Source of the DNA: Seiridium cupressi
Lineage: Eukaryota > Ascomycota > Sordariomycetes > Amphisphaeriales > Sporocadaceae
Length of the DNA stretch: 64,000 bases
Assembly: GCA_036674765.1 (NCBI GenBank)
Contig: JARVKI010000122.1
Location: forward strand, 1-64,000
Reading direction: 5' to 3'
Part shown: one piece after another, positions 56,240 through 64,000 of the stretch
Numbering within the stretch: position 1 is the first letter of the stretch
How the letters are laid out: every line of letters begins with the position of its first letter
Program-made: the position numbers and the translations under genes
The notes under the pieces: generated by a model
The model's input: only the letters and a program-made list of their open reading frames with translations
What the model was told of the DNA's origin: nothing
Database searches by the model: none

Positions 56240-56700
56240 ATTCTGGAAAACCCAGACGTTATCCTCAAGCCGATGTAGACTAGACAACGATAGAAGCGCG
56301 TGGCGCAACCTTCGGGTTGCCAGAGGTCGACCGCGTAAATCATGCTGAAGAGCACAACGACCGTCCCACCACAGATTCCAGTGCAAATAGATTCAGCCCG
56401 TATCGAGAAGCTGTCCGACGGTCACCAAGACCAGTAACTGCGCGTAGGAGAGGGCTGGTATGCGCAAACCGCAGCGCCATCGACTTGACACCTGCCCCAG
56501 CGTCATCTTTCGCGTCCTGGTGCGCATATATCGTATCATAGGTAACAGTCCACAGTGCGACCGCCCAGGAAGACGAGACCGGTTGCAGTCAAATATCGAG
56601 AGTCTGACAGATCTGCGCCAGCCGCCGCGGCCCCCATGACGGCGCCCCGTCCAATAGGTAGGCCGAGAATCACATGTGGGTAATAGAATAACCGGTGTTA
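56240..56700 (-). pseudogene. Frameshifted 3' fragment of a UbiA-family aromatic prenyltransferase
   Basis: On the minus strand three pieces in different frames together resemble the C-terminal half of a fungal UbiA prenyltransferase. Piece 1 (about 56690-56566) reads LFYYPHVILGLPIGRGAVMG then AAAAGAD...ATGLVFL. Piece 2 (about 56566-56420) reads [21 protein letters not shown] then [12 protein letters not shown], the second Asp-rich motif and its flank, which is diagnostic. Piece 3 (about 56385-56250) reads [20 protein letters not shown] then WQPEGCATRF, matching the last membrane helix and tail. A one-base insertion in the G run near 56564 separates pieces 1 and 2; a second shift lies near 56400-56430. 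Just upstream, in-frame stops appear and the N-terminal half, with the first Asp motif, is absent. Close relatives include meroterpenoid and COQ2-type enzymes. Confidence 0.8.
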
Positions 56701-57006
56701 TCAGAATTTAAGTGGCATTATATGTCAGACAGCTACGTATTAGTATACGTGCATTAGTGTTCTTGTAATATTAAGGCTTTACCCTCTCAGTTGTGGTTTT
56801 TGCTCTGCTGAGCAAAATAATCCTAGAGACGATCACGTGACTACTGCTTAGCTGATCTGTAACCCATCAGGTTAGTTAGGTCGCAACAGCCTCGAACACC
56901 ATATCTTATTGCCAATAAGGATGGAATCCGCACCAATTTCTCCAATCTCTTATCGCACGAAACTCGCGCCTTGCACGGGGCATTCGGAAACAAGAGAGAA
57001 TAAACG
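56701..57006. other. Short spacer / promoter of the Zn(II)2Cys6 gene
   Basis: AT-rich, 306 bp. It separates the truncated 5' side of the prenyltransferase relic from the regulator start. No coding sequence was seen. Confidence 0.55.
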
Positions 57007-58257
57007 ATGAATTCGTCGAGAGAAAGCGTAACGGACCTGCGCGATCGCAAGGCGTGCATCGCATGTACCAAATCGAAGCGCAAGTGCGACAAGCGGACAC
57101 CATCTTGCCAGCGATGCTCCGAGAAAGAGATGACATGTCAATATCTCAATGTTCGGCCCTATACCCGTATCAAGAAGGCTTTCCATGCAAGCCGACCTAG
57201 TAAGGGCGCGTCGACGTCGACGTCTCAACGAGACCTCTCTGGGTCCGAAAGCGGACCGAGAGAGGCACCACCAGTAGACATGAATGAGGAGTTGACTGGT
57301 TTCATTCGCGAGGGTGGAGTTGAAGAACAGGATATAATCTCTGGTATAATGTCGTTCAGCTTTCTGTCCAGTTCCTCAAGATTGAATGAATCTTGGTTTC
57401 TAGGGACTCAAACCTGGCTGATTGACCGCTCATTGAACTGTCCGCTCCCTCCCCTTACTGCCTCTGCAATAGAAACCTGGCTCGACCAAATTTGGACATG
57501 GCTTCGTCAGTGGATCAGAGAGAGCAAAAATGCCTTCATCCACGAACAATTATACCTGAGCACGGGTCTCCCACGATGCCTTCAGGACGCCTGGACTTCG
57601 CTCACTGCATACTTCTCCATGACTGCGGAAAACAAGGCTACCACTATGGCTATACTTCAAGCTCGTGCTGATGAGCTCATAGTGCAAGGCGGCGACGACT
57701 TCCTATTCCCGATGTCCTTGCATACTAGTATGGGGGACCTAGCACGAGTACAAGCTTTATTTGTCTACCAGTTTATTCGCCTATTTGACGGAGACATCCG
57801 GCAACGAGCCCTCGCAGAGAAGAATATACCCGTTATGTTCAGGTGGTGTAAGAAGCTTTGGGAGTGGGCTAGTTTGGATGCGGGTAGCGAAAACTTTTCG
57901 CTGCCCAGCAGTCTATTTGATGTGGCTGATCCGATCACTCACCTTCACGAAAAATGGGTGCTTGGCGAAAGTATACGTCGTATTTGGATTCTTACTCATC
58001 TTGTGCAAGGCCTATACCTTACAGTCAGAGACGGGAGAACAGATTGTCCTGGTGGTGTCTACTTTACAATGCGGCAAGGGCTTTGGGATGCGGCTTCCTC
58101 AAGGGCATGGGGGGAAATGGTACAGAAATATGACCCGTTGTTTATCTTATGCGCTCAAGCTAAACAGGTTTTGACGAATGTCGAGCCCTCCCAAGTGGAT
58201 ACGTTTTCTAAAATGTTGCTAAAGCTACTCTACGGTAATGAAAAGAATTTGTTATAA
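57007..58257 (+). CDS. Zn(II)2Cys6 transcription factor
   Basis: The single exon encodes 416 aa. The binuclear zinc cluster lies at residues 17-44 with perfect spacing C-x2-C-x6-C-x6-C-x2-C-x6-C (Cys 17, 20, 27, 34, 37, 44) and the basic loop KSKRKCDKR. A Ser-rich linker (about 62-90) follows. The rest is helical without a recognisable domain, including DLARVQALFVYQFIRLFDGD and LHEKWVLGESIRRIWIL, as in regulators of secondary-metabolite clusters that carry a poorly conserved C-terminal half. It would bind CGG-type half-sites in the nucleus. It lies next to a prenyltransferase relic and a dehydrogenase gene, so it may be a former cluster regulator. This link is inferred from position only. Confidence 0.87.
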   Translation: MNSSRESVTDLRDRKACIACTKSKRKCDKRTPSCQRCSEKEMTCQYLNVRPYTRIKKAFHASRPSKGASTSTSQRDLSGSESGPREAPPVDMNEELTGFIREGGVEEQDIISGIMSFSFLSSSSRLNESWFLGTQTWLIDRSLNCPLPPLTASAIETWLDQIWTWLRQWIRESKNAFIHEQLYLSTGLPRCLQDAWTSLTAYFSMTAENKATTMAILQARADELIVQGGDDFLFPMSLHTSMGDLARVQALFVYQFIRLFDGDIRQRALAEKNIPVMFRWCKKLWEWASLDAGSENFSLPSSLFDVADPITHLHEKWVLGESIRRIWILTHLVQGLYLTVRDGRTDCPGGVYFTMRQGLWDAASSRAWGEMVQKYDPLFILCAQAKQVLTNVEPSQVDTFSKMLLKLLYGNEKNLL

Positions 58258-59261
58258 TACCTACAGGACTGGCAAAAGAGTGCGTAACAGGAGTAAATGA
58301 TACCTCTCTATTATTTGTTGTGACCATCTGCTATAGTACCTGCAATAGTTCTCTGGAATTAAGCCCGAGGGACTCACGCTTTTGAATTTGTTCAAAAGCT
58401 TCTTGGGCTTATTGCCGTATCTCGTGGGAACACAGGCTTGGCTCGGAGCACTCGGAGAACCTGTGTCATGAAATGTTAAAGGTAAAGCTGGTTGGTCCGC
58501 GACGTTGCCGAGCCATTAAGCCGGCGTACAGAATTAATACTTGTACACTCTTAGACGGTGGAATCAACAACATGGATATTACTTACATCCCCAAAGGCAG
58601 ATAGATGTAACCACTTTCCGGATTGGGGTGGACATGGTGTAATAGGAATTGTGGTCGAGTTTGATAAAAAGAGGGGAAAAAAAGGAAAAAAGGCCTGACT
58701 CATTAGTGAGTTGATGAATCAACAGCAGCTCACCATTCTTACTAAACGATTGATCTGTACTTATGAAGCGTGGAACGACCGTCTGATTGCTCTTTATGAT
58801 AGCCAAAGCAGCTACATGTAACTACCGTAGCTGCGGAACTTTGACTCCACTTCAGCGGAACATTCTGTGAGGCACTAAGACCGCCAAGACTTCCGCACAG
58901 GTTCCGTCAACGGCATCGACATCTTGCTGCTTGTTAGGTGCCACGCTGGCCCGAATAGCGTGATCGTAGAAGCAAAAGCATCGGAACGAAGCATCTCGCA
59001 AAGCCGAGTTTCTGCTCCACAGTCTTCTCGAGATTACGAAGCAAATGCGGAACTCTCGGTGGCTCGGGAATTCTACGTGCAACACACTGTGAATTGTCAC
59101 TAAAGGTCGGTGTAGTCCGTTCGGCCTGTGTAGTCTGCAGATTATAGATATATAAAGTGTAGTCCGCATCGCAAAAAGTACATGTATTCAGACAAAAGAC
59201 AGCACAACTCAACCAGGTTTTCCATTACTACACATTTTATTCACTACCAGAAAGAGAAACC
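58258..59261. other. Intergenic spacer, 1.0 kb
   Basis: Two minus-strand frames at 58852-59212 look mildly protein-like but match nothing I recognise and have no clean join. The right end holds the dehydrogenase promoter, including a TATA-like ATATATAAAG at about 59147. Confidence 0.5.
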
Positions 59262-60287
59262 ATGTCTAGATATTCCGCTGCGTTTACGAACCCGCAAGGC
59301 GCCGGCGATGGCCGACCTACCGCTTTGCAGATTGTCGAAGACGAAGGCCTTGTTGGCAGGTTGGCAGGCAGAACTGTATTCATCACAGGCGCCAACCAGG
59401 GCATCGGTCTGGAAACAGCTCGCGCATTACACATAGCTGGTGCGACCGTCTTTCTTGGTGTCCGAGATCTAAACAGAGGACAACAAGCCATCGATGAGAT
59501 TTTGGCGTCTCCCCGATCGAATAAAGAAGCCCCTTTACACCTGATCGAAATACGTCTCGATTCGCTTGATTCAGTACGCTCGGCAGCTAAGAATTTACTT
59601 GCCCAGTGCAGCAAGCTCAACATTCTCATTCTCAATGCTGGCGTTATGACTACTCCTGAGAGTAAGACAAAGGATGGCTTTGAAACCCAGTTTGGTACCA
59701 ATCATCTAGGACATTTTCTTCTGTTCCAACTTCTCAAACCCGCGCTGTTGGCCGCTGTCACTCCTGAATTCAACTCACGTGTTGTCGTCCTCTCGTCTAT
59801 GGGACACCGTTTTGGAGAGGTCCGGTTTGAGGATCTCAATTTCGAGGCCCCGGGCAGCTATGAACCTTGGGCTGCTTATGGTCAATCTAAGACTGCCAAC
59901 ATCTACATGGCCAGCGAGATCGAGAAGCGGTTCGGATCCGAAGGTCTGCATGCGCTCTCTGTGCACCCTGGCAGTATTCCTACCAACCTAAGTCAATATC
60001 TTGACCCATCGGTCATGAAGGGGTTTATGGAAGACAAGAGCACCTCGCGGTTCATGAGCAGCATCCCGCAAGGTGCAGCCACTTCTGTTTATGCGGCCCT
60101 TAGCAAGGCTTGGGAAGGACGTGGTGGCCGCTACCTTGCCCAATGCTGCGAACAGGGCCCAATGAAGGCTGGAACACTCCCAATGGATATGGTGGACCTT
60201 GGTTATGCTCCATGGGCATTTGATGGGGCGAAGGCCGAAAAGCTGTGGAAAACTTCCTGTGAGCTGGTCAAAATTCAGGACAATTAA
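59262..60287 (+). CDS. Short-chain dehydrogenase/reductase (retinol-dehydrogenase/WWOX-like)
   Basis: The single exon encodes 341 aa from an ATG in the context AACCATGTC. The classical SDR motifs are all present: cofactor loop TGANQGIG (residues 42-49), NAGV (125-128), FGTNHLGHFLL (substrate-side Asn in NHLG), catalytic serine in VVVLSSMGH (about 178) and the active-site pair Tyr206-x3-Lys210 in YGQSK. An Arg after beta-2 (GVRDLNRG) favours NADP(H). The C-terminal part (VHPGSIPTNLS, GGRYLAQC) matches fungal relatives of retinol dehydrogenase and WW-domain oxidoreductase, often found in secondary-metabolite clusters. The substrate is unknown. It lies 1 kb downstream of the Zn(II)2Cys6 gene on the same strand. 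Confidence 0.9.
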   Translation: MSRYSAAFTNPQGAGDGRPTALQIVEDEGLVGRLAGRTVFITGANQGIGLETARALHIAGATVFLGVRDLNRGQQAIDEILASPRSNKEAPLHLIEIRLDSLDSVRSAAKNLLAQCSKLNILILNAGVMTTPESKTKDGFETQFGTNHLGHFLLFQLLKPALLAAVTPEFNSRVVVLSSMGHRFGEVRFEDLNFEAPGSYEPWAAYGQSKTANIYMASEIEKRFGSEGLHALSVHPGSIPTNLSQYLDPSVMKGFMEDKSTSRFMSSIPQGAATSVYAALSKAWEGRGGRYLAQCCEQGPMKAGTLPMDMVDLGYAPWAFDGAKAEKLWKTSCELVKIQDN

Positions 60288-60543
60288 AGATCCATTATTG
60301 AAATACGCAAATTATGTTAACAATAGGCAAGCTGGATTGACCCGCCTAGTTTGACGTTACGTTCTGGGGATGGTCGTAGTAGAGAGTTCATCAAATTATC
60401 CACACCTATGGTTTTCTAAAGTGATTTTCCCCATACAACGAATGAGGATATCTTGAGGCCTATTTTTAGTGCGTTGAAATATATGACAACGAGACACGAA
60501 TAGATTAGGTGGATCCAGGGCGATACAAAGTCTCTGTCTATGC

Positions 60544-62939
60544 CTACACGAGCTTGAACACCTCTTTTTTGAGTCGCCCATTTTCTACGTCCTCGAGAGC
60601 TTTACCATGCATATATTCCTCACAATATGCCTCACCAACTAGGACGTACTGCTCAGTCGAATCAAAGTCCCCTTTCTCGTCCCTTTTACGTAAGATGAAC
60701 GGGACCTGGCCTCCGTACAGGACAACAACAATATCTCCACGCTGTGCCGAGTACGGGCAGAGACCGACCCTCTTTTGACTGTCCAAGCCATCTGCAGTAA
60801 AGAAACATTTGCTGGTGCAGGGAAACCCGAAGTTTCCAGCTCTCAAATGACGATAATGAGTTGTAGCATGCCAACGGATGGTGTTATGTCTTGATTCCTC
60901 TTTTGGCGGCGCCTGGGTTGTTGCGCTTGGTGTCCATGTCTGTGATTCCCCAAGTGGGTCGAAGAGCGACACGAATACCTCTTCCATTTCCGGTCTTGCA
61001 GTCCTTCCAAGATACGGGTAGGCATCGATTTCGACTATTGTCCCCAAACGGATACCGGCGAGATAGAGTGAGCGAGAGTCCGGGGCCTCTATTTCCAGAG
61101 CAGCTGATCCCGATGCTTGATATCGACACGTTTTGCTTAATCCCAAACTTGTGTGTGCCCAGCTGCTGTTGCCGGTGTACCACAGAGACCACGACGGCCG
61201 AGTTTGACCCAAGTCTTTAGGTGAGCTCCAGGTCATTCGTTGCCATGTTCTCCCGAAATCAGCGTGTATAGCAGAGAGGATTCGGAGGGATTTATTCTTA
61301 GTAATCCAATACCGGGTGAAATCTACGAATACGTCGATACATGGCTTTTTGTAGTCCGGTCGGATGTCGATTGGTAGTTCGTCAGTATCTTTACCAAGGT
61401 GAACCAATGAAAAGATTTTATCTCTCGGATCACTGCATCCAAGATCTATGCCACCGACAATGATGTCCAAGGTATCTAGAGTATGCTCTTTGGTAAAAGA
61501 AAACATGCCCCCACTTCCGTCTGGTTTGAAGAGATTCGACAGAACGTAGGGCATTGTCATATGCCCGATCTCCCCGTGCTTAGCTTTGGATTTCGTCAAG
61601 CAATCGTTTACCCGAAGCAGCGTCGACCAAGGGATGGTGTGAGACCCCCACTGCACAGATGCAGACTGCGCATTGAACACCTCTTGAACGACCCATGCGC
61701 GCCCGAACCATGGCATGGTGAAGAACATTCCGCTGTGAATGTGTGTCCATGCACTATGGTATTCTACCCCGTGTGGTTTGTTGGGACTCAACTCCGTCAT
61801 AAAAGCTCGCTCGTCTTTCTCTAGCGCGTCGGAGAACCATCGAAACTGGCCAAACGCAGTGTCCGCAAACGTGCTGGTTTCTCCTAGCCAAACGATGACC
61901 TGGGTCGCTTTGGAGTATATAGTCCTCATAAGCGCAACCTGTCGGTTCCGCTCTTCAGGGTGGACTTGGTTGATACAGATAGCATCGATCCAAATGACAC
62001 GCGGGTTGCCCGTTGCGCTTCGTAATGCCTTCAAAGCCGCAAATAAGTTTTCCGTGATTTCGAAGTCATAGTTCTTTATTGCTTGTGGCGATTCTGAAAT
62101 ATCATTTGCAACTTTGAGTTTAATTGGAACGCGGTTAAAGAGATCGCCCCAGCAATAGGATAGGGCCTCAAAACTCGACTGTTCCATGTCAGCGAGTGAT
62201 GCCTTGGACAGAAACAGGGACATTGGTTCTTCCTGGGAACCAGGCTCTATGGAGAGTAACCGGATATCATTCGTCGCCAGCTTTATGGACTCATATATGC
62301 CATGAGGTTTCAGGTTTGGTCCCTCCAGTGGGCTAAAAACCTCTGCGCGCTGGCGACCAAGTACTTCAATTTCCGCCTCTTTCACAAAATTAACCCAGCC
62401 CTGGAAAAGCGCCCTCGGTATGATCTGGATGATGTCCCGCGGCTGTAAAGTGCGGAGCCAGGTTGTCTGTACATCGCTCCCAGGCTGAACGGCCCAAGTG
62501 GTTCGACGGCGTTGAAACTGGTCATTGGCGACATCATTCCAGTGAAGCAGCCGCCTAGTCGACGACCGTAACTCGTCATCCGTTCCATCGCCAACAACCG
62601 CAACTATGCGCGAGTGTCTGAAGAGGTATTTCCCAGACAAGTTACTCGACGCCGGAAGGATGAGCGCGTCGAACCATGAGTAGCTGGGAGGAGAATCGGC
62701 CCAGCCTGTCTGTGTTAGTGCTCAAGGTGCTAGAAGGCGCGTCACAGAGACATGCCTTGATCGTGCGACAGCGTAGTAAACGTGATGTGCTGGATGTCAT
62801 GAACATCGTCCGGCACTTCGAGTTCAAGATAAGCACATTCTAGACAGTAGTATGATACTTCGATGTCGAATTGACGTCTCGCACGCAGTAACACGCCCTC
62901 GCTGGTATTAATGCGCTCACTCGTTATAGCAGGATCCAT
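60544..62939 (-). CDS. HET-domain protein (heterokaryon incompatibility type)
   Basis: The model has exons 62939-62756 and 62705-60544, giving 781 aa. The 50-nt intron has a GC donor (CAAG/GCATGT) and ends ACAG. The join reads TTLSHDQGWADSPPSYSW and is needed because the main frame has no ATG near its upstream end. HET motifs are clear from about residue 230: SFEALSYCWGD, then VIWIDAICINQ, then ERNRQVALMRTIYSKATQVI followed by VWLGE. The long C-terminal region ends with GDIVVVLYGGQVPFILR and YVLVGEAYCEEYMHGKALED, typical of the het-6/tol/het-E-related group. Such proteins trigger cell death after fusion of unlike hyphae, but most genomes carry dozens with unknown roles. It converges on the dehydrogenase gene (256 bp between stops). 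Confidence 0.88.
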
Positions 62940-64000
62940 GACGAGCTACTGATCAACAGTCCCTAAATCGCACAATCGGTATGAAGTGCTATTGTGGGTA
63001 TTCTATGTTGGGTAGAACTGTCCAAAGAATGCGGACAATTGGGCGGGGCAAGCGGATGAGTTAGGAAGGAGGATCCTTTGCATCAGCCAGGGGGTCAAGT
63101 TTGTCAGCAGCGCGGACGACCATCATTGAGGACATAAATCGACATCCTAGAAGCTTGGCTTCAGAAAAGTTTATGTAAATGGAAACTTTCCTATAGATTA
63201 TGGATAGCCTTGACAACTTTACGAAACCTCCTTAACAGGAAACTTTTCGTAGTGCCTATTGGAGCTCAGCACAGTCGTCAGCTTGCATGGGTAGACCGCT
63301 TATATGTACGTATACTCCATCTCCATGGGCAGTAGAGATTTAATATATGTTAGAGATGATGTGAAAGCTCTATACCTCATAGGTCTACGCCACTAGTGGC
63401 GAATAAAGATATATTGAGGCATATCTCTGACACGCTGAGGTAGATGGACCAGTAAGAGAACAGATGTACCACGAGCAGTGAAACCTGATACTACATCTTA
63501 TGCTTAAGAGCTTCCCAAGAAGCCCCAACTTGAGTGGTTAGTCTCGTCGTATGACAACGGGCAAAGTATAGATATGAGTCTTTGGCAGTACTACAAAACC
63601 CCGAGTTGGATTTTCGTCCCGGACCACAATACTCTCTCTGTCCTTTAATAGATGTGAATGCTGAAGAATTGATCTACATAGTAGGACTCGTTGCCGGAGT
63701 TCGATTCTCTAGAATAAAAGGATTGATTGTATTATTTCTTAGCTATATTCAGAGCATTCTTCTCGTTTCCCAGTCACCTCAAGTTATGCCCCTGAAGTAA
63801 CCGTAAGACATCGCCCATATACCATGTTTATATTACACGAAACTTATACAGACAACCTTATAGAACTCTGTGTATGTCACAACTAGAGGAACATATTCAT
63901 TAAGTTCTCTTCGTGATGGCCTTGAAGACCCAACGGCGAGCTTCCTAGACACGCCCAAGACCAGCCCAAGACTGGTCTCTCTCGACATATGTTCAGCATA
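62940..64000. other. Right flank, 1.06 kb without a gene
   Basis: It contains the promoter of the HET gene and then AT-rich sequence. An open frame at 63582-63800 has no recognisable feature. A sequence resembling a tRNA T-arm at about 63705 lacks an acceptor stem. Confidence 0.55.

Noticed and set aside
58852..59212. Two minus-strand frames that might be exons of a gene
   Set aside because: No donor/acceptor pair joins them in frame, and neither matches a known family.
63700..63720. tRNA-like B-box (GGAGTTCGATTCTC)
   Set aside because: The T-arm stem is only partly paired, and no matching acceptor stem, D-arm or anticodon arm is found upstream.

Overview
The window is nuclear DNA of a filamentous ascomycete (Pezizomycotina). 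The signs are short spliceosomal introns (about 45-130 nt, GT-AG with a few GC-AG), compact genes on both strands, and fungal-specific families: fused lycopene cyclase/phytoene synthase, CFEM protein, Zn(II)2Cys6 regulator, HET protein, GPI-anchored thaumatin-like protein and an RGG-tailed CRY-DASH. I see nothing that fixes the class or genus. I support 20 protein-coding genes, one doubtful gene, one prenyltransferase pseudogene and one MITE-like element. No rRNA or convincing tRNA was found.

Layout. 1-4194: no gene; homopolymer-rich left edge. 4.2-12.8 kb: mitochondrial 2-methylcitrate dehydratase (+) with CreA-like promoter motifs, a secreted serine hydrolase (-), a C2H2 zinc-finger protein with a transmembrane helix (-), a MITE, and a membrane-linked hotdog thioesterase (+). 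12.8-17.2 kb: almost empty. 17.2-25.1 kb: three head-to-tail + genes form a light/carotenoid module: CRY-DASH, al-2/carRA and al-1/carB. 26.7-28.9 kb: annexin-like protein with a long RS/charged N-terminus. 32.1-39.8 kb: a small single-pass membrane protein (-), the GPI-anchor subunit GPI2 (+) and a secreted GH5 mannanase-like enzyme (+), with large empty spacers.

42.3-49.7 kb is a housekeeping block: an eight-exon triose-phosphate/nucleotide-sugar transporter-family gene with an apparent 6-nt microexon (-), MED31 (+), RNA polymerase III subunit RPC11 (-), an ankyrin protein (+) and an unrecognised basic protein (-). 50.4-55.1 kb: a GPI-anchored CFEM protein (-), a calcineurin-like phosphoesterase (+) and a GPI-anchored thaumatin-like protein (-). 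56.2-62.9 kb is accessory: a frameshifted, 5'-truncated UbiA prenyltransferase relic, a Zn(II)2Cys6 regulator, a short-chain dehydrogenase and a HET-domain protein, possibly the remains of a secondary-metabolite locus.

Working together: CarRA and CarB cover prenyl diphosphate to coloured carotene, with a blue-light flavoprotein beside them, but the opsin and carotenoid oxygenase seen in some fungal car clusters are absent here. GPI2 makes the anchor that the CFEM and thaumatin-like proteins would carry. All intron boundaries were deduced by eye from splice signals, reading frame and family motifs; no transcript data were available.
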